Assembly (NCBI GenBank): GCA_022560215.1
Contig: JADFTO010000070.1
Coordinates: 1 to 11,236, forward strand
DNA: 11,236 nucleotides
Source: Pseudomonadota bacterium
Lineage (GTDB): Bacteria; Pseudomonadota; Alphaproteobacteria; Rhodospirillales; 2-02-FULL-58-16
Direction of reading: 5' to 3'
Part shown: one piece after another, positions 1 through 7,228 of the stretch
How the letters are laid out: each line of letters starts with the position of its first letter
Numbering within the stretch: the first letter of the stretch is position 1
Position numbers and translations under genes: made by a program
Notes under the pieces: generated by a model
What the model saw: only the letters and a program-made list of their open reading frames with translations
Databases searched by the model: none
Told to the model about the DNA's origin: nothing

Positions 1-1
1 G

Positions 2-70
2 ATCGTCGCCCTAGCCCGCAAACTCGCGATCGCGCTTTGGCTCTATCGGGAGCTGTCGGATGTAAGTTGA
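2..70 (+). CDS. IS110-family transposase, C-terminal end (partial)
   Basis: The open frame entering from the left edge reads IVALARKLAIALWLYRELSDVS and stops with TGA at 68-70. The pattern 'ALARKLAIALW' followed by a short hydrophilic tail is the usual C-terminus of IS110/IS116/IS902-type transposases (DEDD recombinases with a C-terminal Transposase_20 domain). The catalytic N-terminal part lies outside the window, so it cannot be told whether the gene is intact. The family call rests on only 22 residues. Confidence 0.6.
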   Translation: MVALARKLAIALWLYRELSDVS

Positions 71-451
71 TGCGATCCTCGCACGAGACATGGACCTCTT
101 CGCAAGACCCGCTCAACACACGATGCGCAAAAAACAGAGACCGTGATGCAACGCATACCTAAACCACTTTGACATCATCCGGCTCATATAAGCGGACCTA
201 TGAGCTTATTGCCGGAAGGCCCGATCCGGCGTAGGCCGAGGAAATCCACGGCGAGTTAAAAACGACGGAAGAGGTGTGTCTGAATGACGAGAAAATTGGC
301 CGAATGGGCTTCCGAACACTGTCAAATCACAAAAAACTGGCTGTCGGATGGCTGCGGAGACAAAACAAATTCGATGGCGGTGCCATTTTAGGTACCATTG
401 CAATGGTTTTGAAGGTTATCTGGGAAATCTCGGAAGGTAAGGTGAAAGACC
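71..451. other. Gene-free stretch after IS110-type transposase
   Basis: No convincing coding frame is present; the short open frames here have no recognisable protein character. The left part is probably the non-coding right end of the insertion element. It contains a 7-bp inverted repeat, GCTCATA (182-188) and TATGAGC (199-205), around a 10-nt loop. A TTGACA hexamer lies at 169-174 but has no well-spaced -10 box. A 14-bp palindrome (394-407) and a ribosome binding site (AAGGTG, 439-444) precede the amidase gene. The exact element boundary is not visible. Confidence 0.5.
394..407. promoter_or_regulatory. Perfect 14-bp palindrome upstream of M20 amidase (candidate operator)
   Basis: The sequence ACCATTGCAATGGT is a perfect palindrome ending 44 bp before the ATG of the amidase gene. 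Its size and position fit an operator for a dimeric helix-turn-helix regulator. No other copy was noticed in the window and no regulator can be assigned, so its function is inferred from symmetry alone. Confidence 0.3.
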
Positions 452-1684
452 ATGTCCATTCCCGCCATCGACGGCGAGCGTCTGTGGAGCACCTTGATGG
501 AGATGGCGCGCTTCGGCGCCACGCCCAAGGGCGGCGTCTGTCGCCTGGCGCTGACAGACGAGGACAAGGCGGCGCGTGATCTCTTCAGCCGCTGGTGCGC
601 GGAGGCGGGTTGCAGCGTCACCGTCGACAGGATGGGCAATGTCTTCGCCCGGCGATCCGGACGCGACGACGCCCTGCCGCCGGTGGTCATGGGCAGTCAC
701 CTGGACAGCCAGCCGACGGGCGGCAAGTTCGACGGCGCCTATGGCGTGCTGGCGGGACTGGAAGTCGTGCGCACCCTCAACGACCACGCCATCGAGACGG
801 AGGCGCCCGTCGAGGTGGTCTCGTGGACCAACGAGGAAGGGTCGCGTTTCCAACCGCCGATGGTCGCCTCGGGCGTTTTCGCCGGCGCCTTCGACCTCGA
901 AGAGTCCCTGGCGGCAAAGGACTTGGAGGGCAACACCCTGGGCGGTGAGTTGGCGCGCATCGGCTATGCCGGGTCGGCAGAGGTCGGCGGGCGACCCGTC
1001 GCCGCCTATTTCGAACCCCACATCGAGCAGGGCCCCATCTTGGAAACCGAGGGAAAGGTCATCGGCGTCGTGACCGGCGCCCTGGGGCAGCGCTGGTACG
1101 AGGCGACCGTGACCGGCCAGGAGACGCACGCCGGCCCGCCGCCCATGGACGTGCGCCGGGACGCCCTGGTCGGGGCGGCGCGGATGATCGGCGAGGTGCG
1201 CCGCATCGGCGTCGAGCATGCGCCCGACGGCCGATCGACGGTGGGCTTCGTGACGGTGCATCCCAACTCGCGCAACGTCGTCCCGGGCAGCGTCTTCTTT
1301 TCCGTCGACCTGCGCCATCCGGACGATGCCGCGCTCGCCGCCATGGGCGAGGCACTGCGCGAGGCCTGCAACGCGGTGGCAGGCGACGAGGGTCTCGAGG
1401 TCAAGCTGGAGGAGATCCTGTATTTCCCCGCCCAGCCCTTCGACCCGGACTGTGTCCGGGCGGTGCGCGAGGGCGTTGAGGCGCTTGGCTACGCCCATCG
1501 GGACATCGTCAGCGGCGCCGGCCACGACGCTGTTAACCTGGCGCGCGTGGCGCCGACGGGCATGATCTTCGTGCCCTGCGAGGGCGGCATCAGCCACGCC
1601 GAGATCGAATACGCCAAGCCCGAAGACCTGGCGGCGGGCTGCAACGTGCTGCTCTACGCCGTCCTCGAGCGCGCCGGGGCCTGA
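452..1684 (+). CDS. M20-family Zn-dependent amidase (N-carbamoyl-L-amino acid hydrolase / allantoate amidohydrolase type)
   Basis: This 410-residue protein matches the usual length of the hydantoinase/carbamoylase branch of the M20 metallopeptidase clan. Members cleave N-carbamoyl groups (N-carbamoyl-amino acids, beta-ureidopropionate, allantoate), releasing ammonia and CO2; they are cytoplasmic dimers. The binuclear-metal ligands are visible: H83 in GSHLDS, D94 in GGKFDGAYG, E128/E129 in WTNEEGSRF, H190 in EPHIEQGP and H382 in GISHAE. The dimerisation-domain motif GQETHAGPPPMDVRRD (about 223-238) and NVVPGSVFFSVDLRHP (about 275-290) are also present. The start at 452 is supported by AAGGTG at 439-444, 7 nt upstream. 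No signal peptide is seen. The gene is richer in GC and in G/C third positions than the operon at 2400-9745, and a decayed transposase separates the two. It could process the product of the cyclic amidohydrolase at 8351-9745 (inference). The substrate is undetermined. Confidence 0.93.
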   Translation: MSIPAIDGERLWSTLMEMARFGATPKGGVCRLALTDEDKAARDLFSRWCAEAGCSVTVDRMGNVFARRSGRDDALPPVVMGSHLDSQPTGGKFDGAYGVLAGLEVVRTLNDHAIETEAPVEVVSWTNEEGSRFQPPMVASGVFAGAFDLEESLAAKDLEGNTLGGELARIGYAGSAEVGGRPVAAYFEPHIEQGPILETEGKVIGVVTGALGQRWYEATVTGQETHAGPPPMDVRRDALVGAARMIGEVRRIGVEHAPDGRSTVGFVTVHPNSRNVVPGSVFFSVDLRHPDDAALAAMGEALREACNAVAGDEGLEVKLEEILYFPAQPFDPDCVRAVREGVEALGYAHRDIVSGAGHDAVNLARVAPTGMIFVPCEGGISHAEIEYAKPEDLAAGCNVLLYAVLERAGA

Positions 1685-1860
1685 CGGCCCCGCGAGTGCT
1701 ACACCTCCCCCTCGCTCTTCAGCTTGAGGAGAAATCGCCGCAGGGTCGCGTTGTACGTTTCCGGTGCTTATCCCCTTCTTCCTAGGACCCAGATGCTCAG
1801 TTTCTCTAACTAAACATTTGGATCCGGTTAAGGGGGGCAGGTCATTAGGAAGCGTCCGCT

Positions 1861-2208
1861 GACTTCGAAAAACGGTACTCGATCGCCTCCACATCGCGGA
1901 CACCGCTCAGCGTCACCAAGCAGAGCTACAAGCTTGAGGATATCCGGGTGATGACCTAGGACCGGCTGCGCAACATGGTGGCCCTGGTCAATGCCGCCGC
2001 CTTCTTCACCGCCGTCGTGCTGGGGACCAAGGTCAAGCTCCAAATCCTCGCCACCCACCTCCTCAGGGCGGCAAAGAGGCTGTTTGGCATCCCAGACTTC
2101 CGATACTACGCCCTCGCCGACGGCATTGCCGAGGTCTGTGCCAGGAGCCCCCGGCGATCACCGGCCAGCACCGCCGATCCACCCCAGCTCAGACTCGCCC
2201 TGCCGTAA
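1861..2208 (+). pseudogene. Decayed DDE transposase, C-terminal fragment
   Basis: The frame reads KRYSI, then TKQSYKLEDIRVMT, an in-frame TAG at 1957-1959, then DRLRNMVALVNAAAFF and a downstream GIPDFRYYALADG, ending at TAA 2206-2208. The 'SYKLEDIRV-x(3)-RLRN' pattern is typical of the region after the last catalytic acidic residue of IS4-like DDE transposases, where a tryptophan would be expected at the TAG (TGG to TAG). An ATG at 1975 permits an apparent 77-residue frame, but this is only the tail of the broken gene. Upstream bases 1685-1860 contain no further clear transposase sequence, so the N-terminal part and catalytic core are gone. The exact IS family is uncertain. Confidence 0.6.
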
Positions 2209-2241
2209 AGTTTTTGGAGAATGTCCTGTCAGATAAGCCGA

Positions 2242-2271
2242 TTGACTCATAATCTATAATCATCATAAAAT
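2242..2271 (+). promoter_or_regulatory. Candidate sigma70-type promoter for the iclR-led operon
   Basis: In the AT-rich stretch before the regulator gene, TTGACT (2242-2247) is followed after 18 nt by TAAAAT (2266-2271), each close to the consensus -35 and -10 boxes. A start near 2278 would give a leader of about 120 nt. A perfect TATAAT also occurs at 2255-2260 but lacks a matching -35 at normal spacing. Confidence 0.4.
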
Positions 2272-2285
2272 ATTTTTCAAAGAAA

Positions 2286-2302
2286 CTTTCGCAATCCGAA
2301 AG
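2286..2302. promoter_or_regulatory. Candidate IclR-family operator (inverted repeat)
   Basis: CTTTCG (2286-2291) and CGAAAG (2297-2302) form a perfect inverted repeat around CAATC. It lies just downstream of the predicted -10 box and about 100 bp before the regulator gene. IclR-family proteins commonly bind short palindromes of this size in their own promoters. Its position over the predicted start of transcription would suit autorepression. Assignment to the neighbouring regulator is inference. Confidence 0.35.
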
Positions 2303-2399
2303 AAAAAGTGCAGATTTTTAGTGGGTTGCAATAATGGCCGGCACCGGAAAAGTTGGCGTGGGCTGAAAAATCAATGCTGAGGAGAAGAGGCCAACCTTA

Positions 2400-3218
2400 A
2401 TGAACGGCGCCGAAAATTCAAAAAGTAACATTCAGTCCCTGGCCAAGGGATTCCGGGTGTTGGAAGTGTTCGACGCCAATAATCTGGAAATGACGTTGAC
2501 TGAAATTGCCGTTTTGGCGGAGCTTGATGCCGGAACCGTTTTCCGTATCGTCAATACGCTTCTCATGCTGGGTTACCTTGAGCGCGGCGAAGGCAAGAAA
2601 CGTTACCGTCTGTCCATCAAGGTTCTCGATCTCGGCTTTCACGCCATCGGTCGGCGCGACATGCGTGACTTGGTGCGGCCCTATCTGCGCTCATTGGTCG
2701 GCGAGGTCAGCGAGGCCGCCAGTTTGTGCGTCCTCGATAGCGCCGACGTGGTTTTTGTGGAACGGGTTCATGCTGGTCTGGTGCGGCTCGGAGTCGATAT
2801 TCGGATCGGTTCGCGCATTCCAGCCTATTACACGGCTATCGGGCATAGCATTCTGGCTTATCTTTCCAAATCCGAAGTGAAACGAATCCTCGGCATGCGT
2901 GAAAGGGTGAAGCTGACCCCCCTGACAACGACGACCCATGCTGAAATCGAGGAGCGTTTGGAATTTGTACGCCGGCAAGGCTACGCCCTTTCCGACCAGG
3001 ATGCCGCCCCGCTTCTGCGTATTATCGCCGCCCCAATCATGGATACGGACGGTCATCCCCTGGCCGCCCTCAGCGTCGCCGCGCCATCGCTTCACATGAA
3101 TGTAGAACAGTTTGTCGAGAAAGCCGCCGAACCGGTGTTGCGGGCGGCGGCAGAGATCGGCAAAGCCTTGAGCATAAGCGGATCGGCGGTCGCGGCCATC
3201 GGATCCGCTTTCCGCTAA
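2400..3218 (+). CDS. IclR-family transcriptional regulator
   Basis: This 272-residue protein has the standard IclR layout. An N-terminal winged helix-turn-helix covers about residues 10-72 (start SIQSLAKGFRVLEVF; recognition region ELDAGTVFRIVNTLLMLGYL; wing GKKRYRLS). An effector-binding domain covers about residues 85-260, with FVERVHAGLVRLGVDIRIGSRIPAYYTAIG and LSVAAPS typical of that fold. Such regulators sense small aromatic, oxo-acid or sugar-acid metabolites and act as repressors or activators of adjacent catabolic genes. The ATG at 2400 follows a purine-rich GGAGAAGAGG (2381-2390). The gene heads the operon, with only 44 bp to the next gene and no terminator between, so the regulator is probably cotranscribed with its targets and may autoregulate through the repeat at 2286-2302. 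The effector is unknown. Confidence 0.93.
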   Translation: MNGAENSKSNIQSLAKGFRVLEVFDANNLEMTLTEIAVLAELDAGTVFRIVNTLLMLGYLERGEGKKRYRLSIKVLDLGFHAIGRRDMRDLVRPYLRSLVGEVSEAASLCVLDSADVVFVERVHAGLVRLGVDIRIGSRIPAYYTAIGHSILAYLSKSEVKRILGMRERVKLTPLTTTTHAEIEERLEFVRRQGYALSDQDAAPLLRIIAAPIMDTDGHPLAALSVAAPSLHMNVEQFVEKAAEPVLRAAAEIGKALSISGSAVAAIGSAFR

Positions 3219-3262
3219 GGCCCTGCAAATCTGACGGAATATCAAATTAGGAGAAGAAAAAA

Positions 3263-4210
3263 ATGGCAATAACAGCACCTTACCGCGGGGTCCTGCCCGC
3301 CATGCAGCTCCCGTACAATGACGATCTTTCGATCGATGAACCGGAACTGCGGCGTTTCTCGAACTGGCTGGCCAGCCATGATGGCATCGGCGGGCTGGTC
3401 ACCAACGGTCATACCGGTGAAGTCTTTGCGCTCTCGCCTGCTGAACGGGCTCAGGCCACGCGCATTGCCGCCGAGGCGGTTGACGGTAAAGTGCCGATCG
3501 TTTCCGGCATCTGTGCCGAAGGCGTTAACGAAGCCGTAGAGCATGCCGGAATGGCCAAGCAGGCCGGTGCCTCCGGTCTGCTGATCATGCCGCCGCATTA
3601 CTGGCTCCGCTTCGGAATGCAGCCGGAATATGTCATCGACCTTTTTACCACGATCGGTAAAGCCGTTGATATCAATCTAGTCGTCCACGTCTACCCGGCC
3701 TGGACGAAAGCCTCTTATTCATCCGAGCTGTTGGGTGAACTCGCCAAGCTTCCGTGGGTGACGACCTTTAAAGTCGGCACCCGCGAGATGTCCAAATACG
3801 ATGCCGATATCCACGCCATTCGAGAAACCGGCGAGGATGTGACCATTCTTACCTGTCACGATGAATATATCTTGACCTCGATGGTTCAAGGCGTGGACGG
3901 CGCCCTGGTCGGCTTCGGCTCGTTCATCCCGGAACTGATCACGGCGCTTTATGCCGCCGTCCGTGAAGGCGACCTGAAGAAAGCCCAGGAAATCCAGGGC
4001 CGTATTTATCGCCTTAAACAGGTGGTCTATGCCGCTGGCGAGCCCACCAGCGATGCCCACGCCCGCATGAAGGTGGCCATGTATTACGCCGGACGGCTCA
4101 AATCGACGACGGTCCGTCCGCCGACCCGACTGCCGGCCGGCGAACATTTGAACCGGATTAAGCAGGCAGTCCAAAACGCAGGTTTGCTGCAAAACGAAGC
4201 CGCGGAATAA
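3263..4210 (+). CDS. Dihydrodipicolinate synthase / N-acetylneuraminate lyase family protein
   Basis: This 315-residue protein has the class I aldolase (beta/alpha)8-barrel signature of the DapA/NAL family. The nucleotide-free pyruvate or oxo-acid pocket is marked by GHTGE (49-53). The catalytic tyrosine is likely Y144 in HVYPAW, and the Schiff-base lysine is likely K170 in TTFKVGTREM. A glycine-rich GFGSFIPE (217-224) follows, as in other members. The family includes lyases, aldolases, dehydratases and hydrolases acting through a Schiff base with a 2-oxo acid. It is probably not a biosynthetic DapA: the usual T-T-G-E is H-T-G-E, and the arginine following the catalytic-tyrosine segment in DapA is absent (WTKASYS). 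The ATG is preceded by AGGAG at 3249-3253. Placement between an IclR regulator and a TRAP transporter indicates a catabolic role. The substrate is unknown. Confidence 0.88.
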   Translation: MAITAPYRGVLPAMQLPYNDDLSIDEPELRRFSNWLASHDGIGGLVTNGHTGEVFALSPAERAQATRIAAEAVDGKVPIVSGICAEGVNEAVEHAGMAKQAGASGLLIMPPHYWLRFGMQPEYVIDLFTTIGKAVDINLVVHVYPAWTKASYSSELLGELAKLPWVTTFKVGTREMSKYDADIHAIRETGEDVTILTCHDEYILTSMVQGVDGALVGFGSFIPELITALYAAVREGDLKKAQEIQGRIYRLKQVVYAAGEPTSDAHARMKVAMYYAGRLKSTTVRPPTRLPAGEHLNRIKQAVQNAGLLQNEAAE

Positions 4211-4242
4211 ATCGAACTGCGAATGATAAAGGCCCAAACAAT

Positions 4243-4246
4243 GGAG
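4243..4246 (+). promoter_or_regulatory. Ribosome binding site choosing the TAXI protein start
   Basis: GGAG ends 6 nt before the ATG at 4253, which gives a clean signal peptide beginning MKPSIMKK. In-frame ATGs at 4223 and 4241 are possible alternatives; the one at 4241 has a weaker AAAGG at 4228-4232. Confidence 0.55.
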
Positions 4247-4252
4247 AACACG

Positions 4253-5248
4253 ATGAAACCATCGATCATGAAAAAGATGACGGCTGCGGTAGTCGCCGCC
4301 GGAATTCTGATGCCGGCAATGGCCCAAGCAGAAACCATCAAAATCGGTACCATGCGTCTGGGGACGGCCTGGTACGTATTCGGGGCGACACTCTCGCAAC
4401 TGCTCAATAAGTACATGCCGGATGCCAAAGTCGAGGTCGTCGCCCGTGGCGGCGGCAAGGGCAATCCAATTTCCGTCAGCAAGGGAAAAGTCCAGATTGC
4501 CTTGTCCAATGTGGCCACCTCGGTCTGGGCCTATAACGGCCATCCGGTGGTTTACAAAGGCATCAAGTACTCCAACATCCGGGGTTTGGTCGGTGGACTT
4601 AACTCGGTCTGGGTCAACGCCATGGTCAAGGAAGAATACATCAAGAAGACCGGCAACGACACCATGGAGAAAATCTTCGGCTCCGGAAAGCCGGTGCGTA
4701 TTGTCATGAAACCCGAAGGAAGCTCGATCCCGGTGGTCGCCGACATGATGATGGAAGCCCTCGGTTCCAGCCGGGACCAGGTCGAGAAAGACGGTGGCAA
4801 GATCATCCAGGTCGGGGCCAAGCAGATTCCGGCCCTTTTACGGGACGGCCGCGCCGATCTATACTTTGAGGTCGGTCTCAAAGGCCATGGGACGGTGACC
4901 GAGGCAACGCTCACCAGCGATCTTCGCTTCATGGACATGCCAGACAAGGTTCTCAGCCAGTTGTCCAAACAGGGTTTGGCGGCGAAGCCGATGCCGGTCT
5001 GGTTCAAGGGACAGACCAAACCGACCATGAGTGTCGATATGGGAACCATGCTTATCGTCAACGAAAGCATGTCGACGGAAACTGCTTACACGATAACCAA
5101 AATCATCATTGAAAATAAAGCGGCCATGGCCAAAGCCCACAAAGCGTGGGCCCGGTTCAAGCCGGAAGACGCCTGGAAGCCGGAGAATAACGGAATTCCC
5201 CTGCACCCCGGCGCCATCAAGTACTACAAAGAACGGGGTTGGATGTAA
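4253..5248 (+). CDS. TAXI-family TRAP transporter solute-binding protein
   Basis: From the ATG at 4253 the product is 331 residues, usual for TAXI (TRAP-associated extracytoplasmic immunogenic) binding proteins. It begins with a Sec signal peptide: basic MKPSIMKK, a hydrophobic core, and an AMAQA cleavage site near residue 26. The mature protein starts ETIKIGTMRLGTAWYVFGATL, the characteristic TAXI start, followed by VEVVARGGGKGNPISVSKG and QIALSNVATS. The protein binds the substrate in the periplasm and delivers it to the fused permease encoded next. TAXI systems are known or predicted to carry dicarboxylates, amino acids such as glutamate, and other organic acids; the ligand here cannot be read from sequence. 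It lies 42 bp after the DapA-family gene with no terminator between, so it is probably in the same transcript. A strong hairpin follows and should raise its level relative to the permease. Confidence 0.9.
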   Translation: MKPSIMKKMTAAVVAAGILMPAMAQAETIKIGTMRLGTAWYVFGATLSQLLNKYMPDAKVEVVARGGGKGNPISVSKGKVQIALSNVATSVWAYNGHPVVYKGIKYSNIRGLVGGLNSVWVNAMVKEEYIKKTGNDTMEKIFGSGKPVRIVMKPEGSSIPVVADMMMEALGSSRDQVEKDGGKIIQVGAKQIPALLRDGRADLYFEVGLKGHGTVTEATLTSDLRFMDMPDKVLSQLSKQGLAAKPMPVWFKGQTKPTMSVDMGTMLIVNESMSTETAYTITKIIIENKAAMAKAHKAWARFKPEDAWKPENNGIPLHPGAIKYYKERGWM

Positions 5249-5272
5249 TATTCCGAACCCGGTAAAGATCAG

Positions 5273-5310
5273 ACGGGGGCGGACCGTATACTCCGCCCCC
5301 GTTTCTTTTA
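5273..5310 (+). terminator. Rho-independent terminator between binding protein and permease
   Basis: ACGGGGGCGGA (5273-5283) pairs perfectly with TCCGCCCCCGT (5292-5302) around an 8-nt loop and is followed directly by TTTCTTTT. This 11-bp GC-rich stem with a T tract is a textbook intrinsic terminator. It lies inside the transport operon, 24 bp after the binding-protein gene and 26 bp before the permease gene. Partial read-through would give excess binding protein over permease, as expected for a periplasmic receptor. Alternatively the downstream genes have a separate promoter, which was not seen. Confidence 0.88.
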
Positions 5311-5335
5311 ACTCATGAATTAAATAAACACTGTT

Positions 5336-7228
5336 ATGAGCCTTGCAAGCAACGTGAACGGACTACGGTTTTTGATCGGACTGGGTTCGCTCGGATTCCA
5401 GTTGTTCATCATCTTCTACCCGCAGGTCCCGATGTTTCAAAGGCCGCTGCATCTGACCCTGGCGATTATCCTGGTTATTTTGTGGACGCCGCTGAAATCT
5501 GCACGGCTGGGTCGCAAATTATGCGGACTGATCGACGCCTTGCTGATCTTGGTGGCGATGGCGACGCTGGTTTATTACATGCAGGATATCGTGCGCCTGA
5601 CCAGCCGCATGGAAACCATCGACGACATCTTCCTTTATGACAAGGTTTTGGGCCTCGCCGTTATACTGGTCCTGCTGGAAGCAGTCAGGCGTATCGTCGG
5701 CTGGATGCTGTTGGGGGTGATCCTTTTCTTCCTCTTCTACGCCTTCGCCGGACAGTGGTTTCCGGGCTGGCTGGCTTTTCAAGGATTCGGCTTTGGAGAG
5801 ATGATCGAAATTCTGACCATGAGCGCCAACGGTATTCTTGGCATCACGACGGCGACCTCGGTTCAGTTTGTCTTCTATTTCGTAGTCTTTGGGGCCATTT
5901 ATTCAGCGACCGGCGGCGGCCAATTATTTATCGACATCGGCATGCGCGTGTCGGGCCGCCACCAAGGTGGCGCGGCCAAGGCGGCCATCGTTTCATCGAG
6001 CCTGATGGGCAGCATTTCCGGCAGCGCGGTGGCCAATGTGACGGCCACCGGTATCTTCACCATTCCGCTGATGCGACGGTCGGGTTACACCGCCGAGACG
6101 GCGGCGGCCACCGAGGCCATTGCCTCGACCGGCGGACAGCTGATGCCGCCGATCATGGGCATTGCTGCTTTTGTGATGGCCGAATTGTTGCAAATTTCTT
6201 ATGTCAAAGTGGCCCTGGCCGGCATCATCCCGGCCCTGGCTTTTTATTTTGCGATCTATATTTATGTCGACTTCCAGGCCCGCAAGAGCGGCATCGGCAC
6301 CTTGAAGGCCGAGGATTTCAAGGATACGAGGCCCATTCTTCCGCGACTTCATTTATTGCTGCCGCCGATAGTCCTTATCATTATGTTGATCTCCGGTTAC
6401 TCGGCCACCTATTCGGCGGTGATCGCCTCGGCCACCGCCATCGCCATGGCTTATGTCAAGCGCGAGAACTGGCTGGGACCCAAAGAACTGATGGATGTGG
6501 TTCGCAACGCCACCCGCCAAGCCGCCGAAGTGGCCGTGCCGATCGCCGCCATCGGCATCATTATTTCGGTATCCATTCAATCCAATCTGGCCCTTAAATT
6601 CGCCTCCGGACTGATTGATCTAAGCGGCGGCGCCCTGATCCCCGCCATGCTGCTCATCATTGTCGGCTGCATCATCATGGGCATGGGGTTGCCGACGGTG
6701 GCGGCATATATCATCGGCGCCATCCTGTTTGTTCCGGCCTTGCTGAATCTGGGCATTCCGGAACTCTCGGCGCATTTCTTCGTCATGTACTACAGTGTGC
6801 TGTCCATGGTGACGCCGCCGGTGGCCCTGGCCTCCTATACGGCGGCCGGGGTGGCCCGGGCCAATACCTTGAAAACCAGCCTGCTGGCTTTCAAATTCTC
6901 CATGGTCTCATTCCTGGTGCCGTTCGCTTTTTCCTTTAACCCGGAACTGCTGGGCCAAGGCACAGCAGACCAGATAGCCCTCGCCCTGGTCTCGTTGCTG
7001 ACCGCCACCGCCGCCTGGTCGGTAGCCTTTGTCGGCTACATACGCACTCGCATCGGCCTCTTCGAACGGGGCCTGTTCGCCGTTTTGTCGGTGCTGAACA
7101 TCTTTTCGGAGATGGGCACGATTTACTGGGCGATCGGTTTTGGCGGCTCCATCGTGCTCTTCATATGGTGTCTGGTTGTGCGTAAGATGATCTTCAAGGA
7201 ATCCCCCGGCCAAGCGGATGCCGGCTAG
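5336..7228 (+). CDS. TRAP transporter permease, fused DctQM type (TAXI system)
   Basis: This 630-residue, strongly hydrophobic inner-membrane protein combines a small DctQ-like part (about residues 1-140, several membrane segments) and a large DctM-like part (about 160-540). The fused arrangement is the rule for TAXI systems. DctM signatures are clear: SGSAVANVTATGIFTIPLM (228-246), TEAIASTGGQLMPPIMG (259-275), IIMGMGLPTVAAYIIGAI (446-463) and TPPVALASYTAAGVA (493-507). The C-terminal tail (about 545-620) adds further membrane segments. It imports the ligand of the upstream binding protein using an ion gradient (family knowledge). The ATG at 5336 has no visible Shine-Dalgarno sequence; the in-frame ATG at 5315 is closed by a stop two codons later. 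The next gene overlaps its end by 11 bp, suggesting translational coupling. Confidence 0.93.
   Translation: MSLASNVNGLRFLIGLGSLGFQLFIIFYPQVPMFQRPLHLTLAIILVILWTPLKSARLGRKLCGLIDALLILVAMATLVYYMQDIVRLTSRMETIDDIFLYDKVLGLAVILVLLEAVRRIVGWMLLGVILFFLFYAFAGQWFPGWLAFQGFGFGEMIEILTMSANGILGITTATSVQFVFYFVVFGAIYSATGGGQLFIDIGMRVSGRHQGGAAKAAIVSSSLMGSISGSAVANVTATGIFTIPLMRRSGYTAETAAATEAIASTGGQLMPPIMGIAAFVMAELLQISYVKVALAGIIPALAFYFAIYIYVDFQARKSGIGTLKAEDFKDTRPILPRLHLLLPPIVLIIMLISGYSATYSAVIASATAIAMAYVKRENWLGPKELMDVVRNATRQAAEVAVPIAAIGIIISVSIQSNLALKFASGLIDLSGGALIPAMLLIIVGCIIMGMGLPTVAAYIIGAILFVPALLNLGIPELSAHFFVMYYSVLSMVTPPVALASYTAAGVARANTLKTSLLAFKFSMVSFLVPFAFSFNPELLGQGTADQIALALVSLLTATAAWSVAFVGYIRTRIGLFERGLFAVLSVLNIFSEMGTIYWAIGFGGSIVLFIWCLVVRKMIFKESPGQADAG

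Noticed and set aside
169..192. TTGACA as an outward promoter from the insertion element
   Set aside because: The nearest -10-like TATAAG (187-192) is only 12 nt away, too close for a normal promoter.
1699..1764. Minus-strand 22-codon tail reading ETYNATLRRFLLKLKSEGEV before a stop
   Set aside because: It looks protein-like but is closed by a stop just upstream, so it is at most a vestige of an unidentified gene end.
416..1903. Long 495-residue open frame on the minus strand
   Set aside because: It is the mirror of the GC-rich amidase gene; its translation has low-complexity, Arg/His/Gly-rich composition with no domain, while the plus strand has a complete metal site.
3719..4543. 274-residue minus-strand open frame
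   Set aside because: It lies opposite two well-identified plus-strand genes and has no family resemblance.
5755..6597. 280-residue open frame in another frame inside the permease gene
   Set aside because: His/Arg-rich shadow translation of membrane-segment codons; the permease frame carries clear DctM motifs.
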